Of a stretch of DNA of 51,275 nucleotides, positions 34,238 to 42,633 are shown piece by piece. This stretch comes from Blastococcus sp. CCUG 61487 (GTDB taxonomy: Bacteria; Actinomycetota; Actinomycetes; Mycobacteriales; Geodermatophilaceae), in contig NZ_LWUA01000291.1 in NCBI RefSeq assembly GCF_005222955.1, forward strand, positions 1 to 51,275, read 5' to 3'. The position numbers and the translations under genes were made by a program. Numbering within the stretch: position 1 is the first letter of the stretch; the number at the start of each line of letters is the position of its first letter. The notes under the pieces are model-generated. The model was not told where the DNA came from and made no database searches. It saw only the letters and a program-made list of their open reading frames with translations.

Positions 34238-35140
34238 TCATCCGCCGTCCTGACGGACGACCGACGCCCCCTCGCGTCCGGCCGCGTGCTGATCGCCCCA
34301 CTCCAGCCGGGCGTCGGCCGGCACCCAGCCGGAGCCGGGCTCGCCGTCGGGCGCGACGGTGACCACCACCTCGTAGCTCCGGCCCGTCGGCTCGGTGGCG
34401 CCGCCCGGCGGGCGCAGCCGGGTGGTGAACGTGCCGCTGACGCGCCACCGGTCGCCCTCCCGCTGCACGCGGAGCTCCGGAGCGTCGAGGTCGGCGTACT
34501 CGGTGCGGCCGGCTCGGCAGCGGGCGTCCTCGGCGGCCGGCGGCGGCTCGGCGGCCAGGCAGTTGGCGGTGGGCAGCACCAGGCGGGCGGTGGCGTCGTG
34601 CCCGTCGGCGGTCAGCTCCAGCTCGGGGTAGCCCGCCGTGATGCCGACGGCGTGCTCCTCGAGCACCACGCCGGTGAAGGCCAGCCGGGCGGAGACGGTT
34701 CCCCGAGCCGGCTCCGCTGCGTCCGGCGCGGAGGCCGGCGGCCCTGACGAGGCGACCCGTTCCGGGGTGCGTGCCGCGGCGAGCGCCGCCGCCACGCCGA
34801 TCAGCAGCACGGCCGCGACGGCGAAGGCGGCGATCACCCGGCCGGGGCTCGCTGCGGCCGGGGCGCGCTCGCGGACCGCGCGCGCGGCGGGCGCGGGAGG
34901 GGCCAGCGACGTCCAGCCCTCGCCGTTGCCGCGAGGGGCGCCGGGAGTGCCCGGTGGGTGCTCCAGGAAGCCGGGGAGGTCGTCGTGCCCGCCGGCGGGA
35001 GAGGCGGCGCCGGCGCCCGGTCCGGTCCGGTCGGGCAGCCGGAGCCGGCGGACGGCCGCGCCGACGACCAGGACCAGCAGGATGCCCAGCGCCGCGCCGA
35101 GGGCGAGCCACGGCCCGACGGCCGACGCGGGAACGTCCAT
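34238..35140 (-). CDS. Hypothetical two-helix membrane protein
   Basis: 300 residues; not recognised. One helix at about 8-29, a Pro/Gly/Ala-rich linker, a second helix at about 101-121 and then an exported domain of about 170 residues rich in beta strands (VSARLAFTGVVLEEHAVGITAG, YADLDAPELRVQREGDRWRVSGTF). The exported part has two cysteines (in TANCLAAE and DARCRAG) that could form a disulfide. ATG 35140. It lies between the unknown gene at 33389 and the Rv3259-like gene. Confidence 0.6.
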   Translation of the reverse strand: MDVPASAVGPWLALGAALGILLVLVVGAAVRRLRLPDRTGPGAGAASPAGGHDDLPGFLEHPPGTPGAPRGNGEGWTSLAPPAPAARAVRERAPAAASPGRVIAAFAVAAVLLIGVAAALAAARTPERVASSGPPASAPDAAEPARGTVSARLAFTGVVLEEHAVGITAGYPELELTADGHDATARLVLPTANCLAAEPPPAAEDARCRAGRTEYADLDAPELRVQREGDRWRVSGTFTTRLRPPGGATEPTGRSYEVVVTVAPDGEPGSGWVPADARLEWGDQHAAGREGASVVRQDGG

Positions 35141-35170
35141 CGCGCCCCAGCATCGCAGGGCTGGACGGCC

Positions 35171-35638
35171 TCACGTCGTGGGGTCGATCTCCTCGGGATC
35201 GCGGCCCAGGAGCACCGCCACCTGGTCCACCACGACGTCGCGCACCAGGTCGGCGAGATCGTCCCGCTCGCCCGCGCGCAGCTCCAGCGGACGGCGGTAC
35301 ACGATGATCCGCGGCGGTACCTCGCGGCCGTCCTCCCGGTGCGCCGGGAGGAGGCGGGCCAGGGGCACGCCGCCGTCGTCCAGCACGTCCGCGTCGAGCA
35401 CCACCTCGTCGGGGTCGGTGTGCTCCACCCACGGCACGTCCTCGACCGCGAACTCCACCCCGGCCAGTTCGCGCTCCCACCGGCGTTCGAGGTCCTCCAC
35501 CGCGTCCAGGACGAGGTCGTCGAACTGCTCGCCGCGGGTGCGGGAGAGCGGGACCTCGGCCGGCACCAGGCGGCCGCGCAGGCCGCGTCCGTGGCGGTCG
35601 CGACGGGAGCGCGGAGGACGGCGCGAGGGGTGGGTCAT
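35171..35638 (-). CDS. Metallopeptidase-family (zincin-like) protein, Rv3259 type
   Basis: 155 residues with a very basic N-terminus (SRRPPRSRRDRHGRG). The core has EQFDDLVLDAVEDLERRW, LAGVEFAVEDVP, PRIIVYRRPLELRA and LADLVRDVVVDQVAVLLGRDPEEID. The last is the position of the HExxH zinc helix in the wider family, but here it reads VVVDQVAVLLG with no His-Glu pair, so peptidase activity is doubtful. Position beside whiB2 and DUF3499 matches Rv3259. ATG 35638; a minus-strand TAGGCT (35649-35654) 10 nt upstream may be its -10. Confidence 0.8.
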   Translation of the reverse strand: MTHPSRRPPRSRRDRHGRGLRGRLVPAEVPLSRTRGEQFDDLVLDAVEDLERRWERELAGVEFAVEDVPWVEHTDPDEVVLDADVLDDGGVPLARLLPAHREDGREVPPRIIVYRRPLELRAGERDDLADLVRDVVVDQVAVLLGRDPEEIDPTT

Positions 35639-35678
35639 GGCAGCGGAGAGCCTACGGCGCGCACGGGGCCCCGGAGCG

Positions 35679-36431
35679 TCAGCGCGGCAGCCGGCGCCAC
35701 ACCGCACGCGGCAGCAGCCGCATGAGGAAGAACACCGGACGGAGCACGGGCGGCACCCACACCTCGCCGCGCCGTCCGGCCAACCCGGCGACGACGGCGT
35801 CGGCCACCTGGTCCGGGGTGCTGGAGAACGGCGCCGGTGACATCCCCTCGGTCATCCGGCCGACGACGAAGCCGGGACGCACCAGCAGCAGCCGCACGCC
35901 GGTGCCCGCCAGCGCGTCGGCCAGCCCGCTGGCGAACCCGTCGAGACCCGCCTTGGCCGAGCCGTACACGTAGTTGGCGCGGCGGACGCGCACTCCCGCG
36001 ACGGAGGAGAACACGACCAGCGTGCCCCGCCCGGCGGCGCGCATCCGTTCGGCCAGCAGGGTGAGGACGTGCACCTGCGCGGTGAAGTCGGTGTGCACGA
36101 TCGCGACGGCGGCCGCGGGGTCCCGCTCGGCGCGGGCCTGGTCGCCGAGGACGCCGAAGGCCACCACGACGGTCGCCGGCGCGCCGAACCGCTCCTCGAC
36201 CTCCGCGAGCACGGCGGCGTGCGACCCCAGGTCGTCGGCGTCGAACTCCACCCGGCCGACGGTTCGCGCGCCCGCACGGCGCAGCGCCGCCTCCTCGGCG
36301 TCGAGGTCGGCGGACCGCCGGGCGGCCAGCACGATCGTGTCGCAACCCCGGGCGACGAGGCGGGCGGCGACGGCCGTCCCGATCTCGCTGCGCCCGCCGA
36401 GAACCAGGACCGGACCCGCGTCGATGCCCAC
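35679..36431 (-). CDS. SDR-family oxidoreductase, DprE2-like paralogue
   Basis: 250 residues, same length and architecture as dprE2 in this window. It has VLVLGGRSEIG, VVAFGVLGDQ, FSSVAGVRVRRANYVYGSAKAGLDG (Tyr-x3-Lys) and RPGFVVGRMTEGMSPAPFSSTP, close to the corresponding dprE2 segments. It stands alone, not beside a DprE1-like oxidase. It may act on a related lipid-linked or nucleotide sugar or be a spare DprE2. GTG 36431. Divergent from the DUF3499 gene. Confidence 0.82.
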   Translation of the reverse strand: MGIDAGPVLVLGGRSEIGTAVAARLVARGCDTIVLAARRSADLDAEEAALRRAGARTVGRVEFDADDLGSHAAVLAEVEERFGAPATVVVAFGVLGDQARAERDPAAAVAIVHTDFTAQVHVLTLLAERMRAAGRGTLVVFSSVAGVRVRRANYVYGSAKAGLDGFASGLADALAGTGVRLLLVRPGFVVGRMTEGMSPAPFSSTPDQVADAVVAGLAGRRGEVWVPPVLRPVFFLMRLLPRAVWRRLPR

Positions 36432-36506
36432 GGGGTCATCGTGCAGGATGGGGCCGGCCTGCCCGACTCCCCGGTGCGCCTGCTGCGGTGTGCCCGCGGT
36501 CGGGTT

Positions 36507-36512
36507 TACTGT
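36507..36512 (+). promoter_or_regulatory. -10 box of the DUF3499 gene
   Basis: TACTGT about 18 nt before GTG 36531. Initiation near 36519 would give a leader of about 12 nt containing GAGG. Confidence 0.45.
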
Positions 36513-36530
36513 GCCTGGCGTGAGGAACCG

Positions 36531-36884
36531 GTGGTGAGGCAGTCACGTCGCTGCTCGCGCAGCGGCTGCGCGCAACCGGCAGCGGCGACACTGACCTACG
36601 TGTACGCGGAGTCGACGGCCGTTGTCGGTCCGTTGGCGACCTCCTCGGAGCCGCACAGCTACGACCTCTGCGAGTTCCACGCGGAGCGGCTGACCGTGCC
36701 GCGCGGCTGGGAGGTCGTCCGCCACGAGATCGACCTCGAGGACGCCGGTCCGACCGGCGACGACCTGCTCGCGCTGGCCGACGCCGTCCGCGAGGCGGCC
36801 CGCCCCGAGCCCGCCCGCGACCCGGCCGACGACGGCCGCGGCACCCGGCGTGGCCACCTGCGCGTCCTCCCCGACCTCTCGTAA
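36531..36884 (+). CDS. DUF3499 family protein
   Basis: 117 residues, Rv3258c-like by order and sequence type. An N-terminal RRCSRSGCAQPAAATLTYVY and a later DLCEFHAERLTVPRGWEVV put Cys/Cys and Cys/His pairs in a small zinc-ribbon-like arrangement. Function unknown. GTG 36531 (or GTG 36534) follows GAGG; the GTG at 36520 is out of frame. It sits between the SDR gene and manB, as in other actinobacteria. Confidence 0.85.
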   Translation: MVRQSRRCSRSGCAQPAAATLTYVYAESTAVVGPLATSSEPHSYDLCEFHAERLTVPRGWEVVRHEIDLEDAGPTGDDLLALADAVREAARPEPARDPADDGRGTRRGHLRVLPDLS

Positions 36885-36941
36885 CGGCTGGCACGGCCCC
36901 GCTGCAGGGTGGCCGTCCAAGCGATCGGTCGCGGGCGCCGA

Positions 36942-36947
36942 TAAGGT
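36942..36947 (+). promoter_or_regulatory. Leaderless -10 box of manB
   Basis: TAAGGT, 6 nt, GTG 36954. Confidence 0.6.
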
Positions 36948-36953
36948 CGCCGC

Positions 36954-38318
36954 GTGGACGACCTCTCATCGATCATCAAGGCCTACGACGTCCGTGGCGT
37001 CGTGCCCGACGAGTGGGACGAGGACGTCGCCCGTGCCCTCGGGGCCGCGTTCGCCGAGTTCGTGCACGGGGACAGCGGGGCCACCTCGGTCGTCACCGCC
37101 CACGACATGCGCGACTCCTCGGTGCCGCTGTCGCGGGCCTTCGCCGAAGGCGTGATCAGCCGCGGGCTCGACGTCGTCGAGGCCGGCCTGGGCTCGACCG
37201 ACATGCTCTACTTCGCCTCCGGCTCGCTGGGGCTCCCTGGGGCGATGTTCACCGCCAGCCACAACCCCGCCCAGTACAACGGGATCAAGATGTGCCGGGC
37301 CGGCGCGGCGCCGATCGGGCAGGACTCGGGCCTGGCACAGATCCGCGCGTTCGCGGAGCGGGACGGCTACGAGCGCGAGCCCGGTCGGGTCGGCTCCGTG
37401 AGCCAGCGCGACGTCCTCGGCGAGTACGCGGATTACCTGCGGAGCCTGGTCGACCTGTCGGGCATCCGCCCGCTCACCGTCGTCGTCGACGCCGGCAACG
37501 GCATGGGCGGGCACACGGTGCCGGTGGTCCTCGCCGACCTGCCGCTCGAGGTGGTCCCGCTGTACTTCGAGCTCGACGGCTCCTTCCCGAACCACGAGGC
37601 CAACCCGCTCGACCCGGCCAACCTGGTCGACCTGCAGGCGGCAGTGCGCGAGCACGGCGCCGACATCGGCCTGGCCTTCGACGGCGACGCCGACCGGGTC
37701 TTCGTCGTCGACGAGCGCGGCGAGCCGGTGAGCCCGTCGGCCGTCACCGCGCTGGTCGCCGTCCGCGAGCTGGCCAAGGGCACCGGGACGACGATCATCC
37801 ACAACCTGATCACCTCCAAGGCGGTGCCCGAGATCGTCCGCGAGCACGGCGGCGAGCCGGTGCGCACGCGGGTCGGGCACTCGTTCATCAAGGCCGAGAT
37901 GGCCCGGACCGACGCCGTCTTCGGCGGGGAGCACTCGGCGCACTACTACTTCCGCGACTTCTGGCGGGCCGACACCGGGATGCTCGCCGCCATGCACGTG
38001 CTCGCCGCGCTGGGCGAGCAGGCGGGCACGCTGTCGGAGCTGACCGCGGCCTACTCCCGCTACGCCGCCTCGGGGGAGATCAACTCGACGGTGGACGACG
38101 CGGCCGCGCGGATGGCCGACGTGCGGGCGACGTTCGCCGACGAGCCGGGCGCCTCCGTCGACGAGCTCGACGGGCTCACCGTGGAGCTGTCCGACGGCGC
38201 GTGGTTCAACCTGCGCGCGAGCAACACCGAGCCGCTGCTGCGGCTCAACGTGGAGGCGCCGGACGAGGCGCGGATGACCGAACTGCGGGACCAGGTGCTG
38301 AGGATGGTGCGGGCATGA
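36954..38318 (+). CDS. manB: Phosphomannomutase/phosphoglucomutase
   Basis: 454 residues. Phosphoserine loop TASHNP with Ser102, metal-binding FDGDADR (242-248), sugar-binding GGEHSAHYYFRDF and the C-terminal RASNTEPLLRLNVE phosphate site are all intact. It interconverts mannose-6-P and mannose-1-P between ManA and ManC. It corresponds to Rv3257c in order. GTG 36954 is leaderless; its stop overlaps the next gene as ATGA. Confidence 0.95.
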   Translation: MDDLSSIIKAYDVRGVVPDEWDEDVARALGAAFAEFVHGDSGATSVVTAHDMRDSSVPLSRAFAEGVISRGLDVVEAGLGSTDMLYFASGSLGLPGAMFTASHNPAQYNGIKMCRAGAAPIGQDSGLAQIRAFAERDGYEREPGRVGSVSQRDVLGEYADYLRSLVDLSGIRPLTVVVDAGNGMGGHTVPVVLADLPLEVVPLYFELDGSFPNHEANPLDPANLVDLQAAVREHGADIGLAFDGDADRVFVVDERGEPVSPSAVTALVAVRELAKGTGTTIIHNLITSKAVPEIVREHGGEPVRTRVGHSFIKAEMARTDAVFGGEHSAHYYFRDFWRADTGMLAAMHVLAALGEQAGTLSELTAAYSRYAASGEINSTVDDAAARMADVRATFADEPGASVDELDGLTVELSDGAWFNLRASNTEPLLRLNVEAPDEARMTELRDQVLRMVRA

Positions 38319-38521
38319 CGACGGACGCGACGAACGCTGGACCGCTCGGGTTGGACCCGCAGCTGCTGTCCATCCTGGCCTGCCCGGACACCCACCACAC
38401 CCCGCTGACGGTGGACGAGGCGGCGTCGGAGCTGGTGTGCCCGACCTGCGACCGGGCCTTCCCGGTGCGCGACGGCATCCCGGTGCTGCTCCTCGACGAG
38501 GCGCGGCACCGCACGCAGTGA
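38315..38521 (+). CDS. Trm112-family small zinc protein
   Basis: 68 residues: LLSILACPDTHHTPLTVDEAA, then LVCPTCDRAFPVRDGIPVLL. The spaced Cys and CxxC and the FPVRDGIPVLL ending identify the Trm112/YcaR fold, which often serves as a small activator or scaffold for methyltransferases. Translationally coupled to manB by ATGA and 13 bp ahead of tobH. No methyltransferase partner sits beside it. Confidence 0.88.
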   Translation: MTTDATNAGPLGLDPQLLSILACPDTHHTPLTVDEAASELVCPTCDRAFPVRDGIPVLLLDEARHRTQ

Positions 38522-38534
38522 GCCCGATCGAGCC

Positions 38535-39674
38535 GTGACCTCGCCCGAGATCGCCGAGGAGGTCCTCGACGATCTCGCGGTGCTGCGCGCCCGGGATCCC
38601 CGGGGACTGCTCCCCGCCGTCGCGGGCGCCGGCGCCCAGGTGCGCGAGACCGCGCGCCTGACGGCGGAGTCCGCCCTCGAGCGGGTCACCCGCGGTGGCC
38701 GTCCGCGGGGGCTGGTGGTCGTGGCGCGGCGGGAGGGCGCCGTGGCCGCCTCGGTGCTGCGGGCGCTGCTCGGGCCGTCGAGCCCGGTCAGCGTCGACGT
38801 CGTGCCCGGCCCCGCGCTGCCGCTGTGGACCGGTCCGAGCGACGTGGTCGTCGTCGCCACCCGGACGGGAGCCGGTGCCTACGCGGTCACCCCGGCGTAC
38901 GAGGCGGCGCGGCGCGGGGTCTCGTTGCTCGGCATCGGCGCCGAGGACGCCCCGCTGCGCGCCGCCTGCTCGACCGCGCGCGCCCCCTACGTGCCGCTCC
39001 CCGCGTCGCGGGTCCGGCACACGGCCCTGTGGTCGCTGCTCACCCCGATGCTGCTGCTCGCCGCCGAACTCGGCCTGCTGCCGGACGACGTCGCCGATCC
39101 CGAGTCGATCGCCGGCGCGCTCGACGCGACGGCCGAGGAGTGCGGGCCGGCGCGGGAGACGTTCGTCAACCCGGCCAAGACCCTGGCCGTGGAGCTCCTC
39201 GACGCGCTGCCGGTGATCGCCGCGGAGGGCCCGCTCGCCGGTGCGGCCGCCATCCGGATCGCCGACCAGCTCGCCACCCTCGCCGGCCTGCCCGCGACCG
39301 GCTTCCGGCTGCCCGACCAGCGGGTGGCCGCCTGCTCGGTGCTGGGCGGTCCGCTCGCCCCGCAGGACGAGGACGACTTCTTCCGCGATCGGGCCGACGA
39401 CGCCGGCCGTCGGCTGCGGCTGCTCACCATCCGGGACGCCGGTGCCGGTGGCCACGACGGCTCGGGGGAGCGGGAGCCCAGGTCGGCGGGGGAGGCCATG
39501 CAGGAGGTGCTGCGGACGGCGGCGGCCCGCAACGTCCCCGTCAGCGCGCTGGCCGAGCACGCAGCGGCCGAACCGGCGCGGCTCCCGCAGCTGGCACGGC
39601 AGCTGGCCGTCGCCGACTTCAGCGCGGTGTACCTGGCCCTGGCGCTGGACCGGGAGCGTGGGCAGCGTCCCTGA
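38535..39674 (+). CDS. SIS-domain protein, TobH-like (phosphosugar isomerase-like)
   Basis: 379 residues, Rv3256c-type. The first domain has GLVVVARREGAVAASVLRALLG; a glycine-rich DVVVVATRTGAGAYAVTP and the second-domain GPLAGAAAIRIADQLATLAGLPATGF resemble SIS/phosphoglucose-isomerase modules. The conserved position between phosphomannomutase and ManA suggests a role in mannose metabolism, but no reaction is proven for the family. GTG 38535. Confidence 0.83.
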   Translation: MTSPEIAEEVLDDLAVLRARDPRGLLPAVAGAGAQVRETARLTAESALERVTRGGRPRGLVVVARREGAVAASVLRALLGPSSPVSVDVVPGPALPLWTGPSDVVVVATRTGAGAYAVTPAYEAARRGVSLLGIGAEDAPLRAACSTARAPYVPLPASRVRHTALWSLLTPMLLLAAELGLLPDDVADPESIAGALDATAEECGPARETFVNPAKTLAVELLDALPVIAAEGPLAGAAAIRIADQLATLAGLPATGFRLPDQRVAACSVLGGPLAPQDEDDFFRDRADDAGRRLRLLTIRDAGAGGHDGSGEREPRSAGEAMQEVLRTAAARNVPVSALAEHAAAEPARLPQLARQLAVADFSAVYLALALDRERGQRP

Positions 39675-39809
39675 CCCGCAGCACGGTTCGGCCCCGCGGA
39701 TGCGCGGGTAGAGCGGTTCCCGGCCGGGCGCGCCGCAGCGCACGCGGGGCCGGACGGACGATCATGACCTGGACAGCGCGCAGGTGCTGACCGACCGGAA
39801 GGACTTCCC

Positions 39810-40799
39810 GTGGCGGGTGGACTCGTAGCCCTGCTGGACGACGTGGCGGTGCTGGCGAGGGCGGCGGCCGCGTCGATCGACGACATCGGGGCGGCCGCCG
39901 GGCGGGCCAGCATCAAGGCGGCGGGTGTGGTCGTGGACGACACCGCCGTCACCCCGCAGTACGTGCAGGGCCTGAGCGCCGAGCGGGAGCTGCCGATCAT
40001 CCGGCGGATCGCGGTCGGCTCGCTGCGCAACAAGCTGCTGGTGATCCTGCCCGCGATCCTGCTGCTCAGCGAGTTCCTGCCGTTCCTGCTCACCCCGCTG
40101 CTGATGCTCGGCGGGGCCTACCTCTGCTACGAGGGCGCCGAGAAGGTGTGGCACCGGCTGCGCGGCCACGAGGAGTCGCACGCCACGGTGGAGGACGCAC
40201 TCCCGGACGAGAAGACGATCGTGTCCGGCGCCGTGCGCACCGACTTCATCCTGTCGGCCGAGATCATGGTGATCGCGCTCAACGAGGTGGCCGGCGAGGG
40301 GTTCTGGTCGCGGGCGATCATCCTGCTGGTCGTCGCGCTCGGCATCACCGCGCTCGTCTACGGCGTCGTCGGTCTGATCGTGAAGATGGACGACATCGGG
40401 CTGAGCCTGGCCCAGCGCCCGGGCGAGGCCGTGGCCGCGTTCGGGCGCGGGCTGGTGAGGGCGATGCCCAAGCTGCTGTCCGCGCTCACCGTCATCGGCA
40501 CCGCCGCCATGCTGTGGGTCGGCGGCCACATCCTCCTCGTCGGGACCGACGACCTCGGCTGGCACCTGCTCTACGACGCGGTGCACTCCGTGGAGGAGGC
40601 CGCGCACGACGCCACCGGCGCCCTCGGCGGCGTCGTCGGCTGGCTGGTCAACACGCTGGGCAGCGCGCTCCTCGGGCTGGTCGTCGGCGGTCTGATCGTC
40701 CTCGTGATGACGCTCACGGTGCACCGCGGCCACTCCGCCAGCGACACCCCGAGCTCCGGAACGGGGGACACTGGAGGTCATGCCCACGGGGACCGCTGA
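39810..40799 (+). CDS. DUF808/YedI-family membrane protein
   Basis: 329 residues with about six membrane helices. N-terminal GGLVALLDDVAVLARAAAASIDDIGAAAGRAS, then GVVVDDTAVTPQYVQGLSAERELPII, are the DUF808 hallmark. LGGAYLCYEGAEKVWH and RTDFILSAEIMVIALNEV follow. Function unknown in the family. GTG 39810. The preceding 135-bp gap (39675-39809) shows no gene or clear terminator. It overlaps the glpD start by 20 bp. Confidence 0.88.
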   Translation: MAGGLVALLDDVAVLARAAAASIDDIGAAAGRASIKAAGVVVDDTAVTPQYVQGLSAERELPIIRRIAVGSLRNKLLVILPAILLLSEFLPFLLTPLLMLGGAYLCYEGAEKVWHRLRGHEESHATVEDALPDEKTIVSGAVRTDFILSAEIMVIALNEVAGEGFWSRAIILLVVALGITALVYGVVGLIVKMDDIGLSLAQRPGEAVAAFGRGLVRAMPKLLSALTVIGTAAMLWVGGHILLVGTDDLGWHLLYDAVHSVEEAAHDATGALGGVVGWLVNTLGSALLGLVVGGLIVLVMTLTVHRGHSASDTPSSGTGDTGGHAHGDR

Positions 40800-42624
40800 T
40801 CGGACGCTGCTGTCGCCGGCCCGACGGCGCGCGGACCGCGCGCGGCTGGCCGAGGAGGTCGTGGACGTCCTGGTCATCGGCGGCGGGGTGACCGGTGCCG
40901 GAGCCGCGCTCGACGCGGCCGCCCGCGGTCTGTCGGTGGGGCTGCTGGAGGCGCGCGACTTCGCCGCCGGGACGTCCAGCCGCTCCAGCAAGCTCATCCA
41001 CGGCGGCCTGCGCTACCTGGAGCAGCTCGCGTTCCCGCTGGTCCACGAGGCGCTGCACGAGCGGGCCCGGCTGGTGCAGACCATCGCGCCGCACCTGGTG
41101 CGGCCGCTGCCCTTCCTGCTCCCGCTCACCGCGCCGGTCTGGCAGCGGGCCTACTTCGGGGCGGGCGTCGCCCTCTACGACGTGCTCGGGGCGGCGTTCA
41201 TTCGTCGGCGGCCCATCCCGCGCCACCGGCACCTGTCCCGCACGGCCACGCTGCAGGCGTTCCCCGGGCTGCGCCCCGACGTCGTCCACGGCGCCATCCG
41301 GTACTGGGACGCGCAGGTGGACGACGCGCGGCACACGCTCGCCGTCGTCCGCACCGCCGCCGGCTACGGCGCCCGGGTGCTGTCCAGCGCCCGGGTCACC
41401 GGCCTCCTGCGCGACGGCGACGCCCCCGACGCCGCCGTCGTCGGCGTGCGGGTGGCCGACCTGACCGACGGTTCCTCGTTCACGGTCCGCGCCCGGAGCG
41501 TGATCGCGGCGACCGGCGTCTGGAGCGACGACGTCGGGGAGATGCTGGGTGACTCCGCCCCGAACCTCACGGTGCGCGCCTCCAAGGGCGTGCACCTCGT
41601 CGTGCCCCGGTCGGCCATCGACGGCGGCTCGCTCGCGGAGGCCGGCGGGACGCCGGACGGGCTGATCCTGCGCACGCCGACGAGCGTGCTGTTCGTCATC
41701 CCGTGGGGCGAGGAGTGGATCGTCGGCACCACGGACACGCCCTGGAAGCTCGACCGCGACCACCCGGCGGCCAGCAGCGCGGACATCGCCTACCTGCTCG
41801 ACCAGGTCAACCGGGTCCTCGTCCGGCCGGTGACCGCCGACCAGATCCTCGGCGTCTACGCCGGCCTGCGGCCGCTGCTGGCCGGCGAGTCCGACGAGAC
41901 CAGCCGGCTCTCCCGCGAGCACGCCGTCGTGAACCCGGTGCCGGGCCTGGTGCTGGTGGCCGGCGGCAAGTACACGACCTACCGGGTCATGGCCGAGGAC
42001 GCCGTCGACGCCGCCGCGGCCTGGCTGCCCGGGGTCCCGCCCTCGCGCACCGCGGACCTGCCGCTGGTCGGCGCCACCCGCTGGACGGAGGTCCGCGACT
42101 CCGCCGCCGAGCTGGCCGCCGCGTCCGGCGTGCCGGAGGCCGCGGTCGAGCGGTTGCTGCGCCGCCACGGCGACCGCACCCCCGACGTGCTCGCGCTGGC
42201 CGCGGCCGACCCCGAGCTCGCCGCGCCGATCGTCGGTGCGCCGGACTACCTCGCCGCGGAGGTCGTGCACGCGGTGACCGCCGAGGGAGCGCTGCACCTC
42301 GACGACGTCCTGACCCGCCGCACCCGCGTCTCCATCGAGACGGCGCACCGCGGCGTCGACTCCGCCGAGCAGGTCGCCGCGCTCATGCGCCGGGAGCTCG
42401 GCTGGGACGACGAGCGCACCGAGCGGGAGGTCGCGCACTACACCGCCCGGGTGGACGCGGAGCGCGAGTCGCAGCGGATGCCCGACGACCGCACCGCCGA
42501 CGCCGCCCGGCTCGGCGCCCCCGACGTGCGGGCCGGGGTGTCGCCCGGGGGAGGCGAGGGTCTCGTGCGACGAGAGGGCCGAGCAGTGCCCGCGGAGGCC
42601 CGGGGAGCGGGAACCGGGCGTTAG
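40780..42624 (+). CDS. glpD: Glycerol-3-phosphate dehydrogenase (FAD)
   Basis: 614 residues. N-terminal dinucleotide-binding VLVIGGGVTGAGAALDAAARG, then TSSRSSKLIHGGLRYLEQ, the DARHTLAVVRTA region, WGEEWIVGTTDTPW and GLRPLLAGESDETSRLSREH, and a C-terminal DAO_C domain. It oxidises glycerol-3-P to DHAP at the membrane, feeding electrons to quinone. The last 50 residues are a low-complexity Arg/Gly/Ala tail. ATG 40780 has GGAGG unusually close (2 nt), so initiation may rely on coupling to the DUF808 gene. Confidence 0.93.
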   Translation: MPTGTADRTLLSPARRRADRARLAEEVVDVLVIGGGVTGAGAALDAAARGLSVGLLEARDFAAGTSSRSSKLIHGGLRYLEQLAFPLVHEALHERARLVQTIAPHLVRPLPFLLPLTAPVWQRAYFGAGVALYDVLGAAFIRRRPIPRHRHLSRTATLQAFPGLRPDVVHGAIRYWDAQVDDARHTLAVVRTAAGYGARVLSSARVTGLLRDGDAPDAAVVGVRVADLTDGSSFTVRARSVIAATGVWSDDVGEMLGDSAPNLTVRASKGVHLVVPRSAIDGGSLAEAGGTPDGLILRTPTSVLFVIPWGEEWIVGTTDTPWKLDRDHPAASSADIAYLLDQVNRVLVRPVTADQILGVYAGLRPLLAGESDETSRLSREHAVVNPVPGLVLVAGGKYTTYRVMAEDAVDAAAAWLPGVPPSRTADLPLVGATRWTEVRDSAAELAAASGVPEAAVERLLRRHGDRTPDVLALAAADPELAAPIVGAPDYLAAEVVHAVTAEGALHLDDVLTRRTRVSIETAHRGVDSAEQVAALMRRELGWDDERTEREVAHYTARVDAERESQRMPDDRTADAARLGAPDVRAGVSPGGGEGLVRREGRAVPAEARGAGTGR

Positions 42625-42627
42625 CCT
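42622..42627 (+). promoter_or_regulatory. Leaderless -10 box of manA
   Basis: TAGCCT overlaps the glpD stop codon region, 6 nt before ATG 42634. Confidence 0.6.
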
Positions 42628-42633
42628 GAGCCG

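Noticed and set aside
36966-39743. A 925-codon minus-strand open frame opposite manB and tobH
   Set aside because: Antisense to well-supported genes, no recognisable motif, biased composition.
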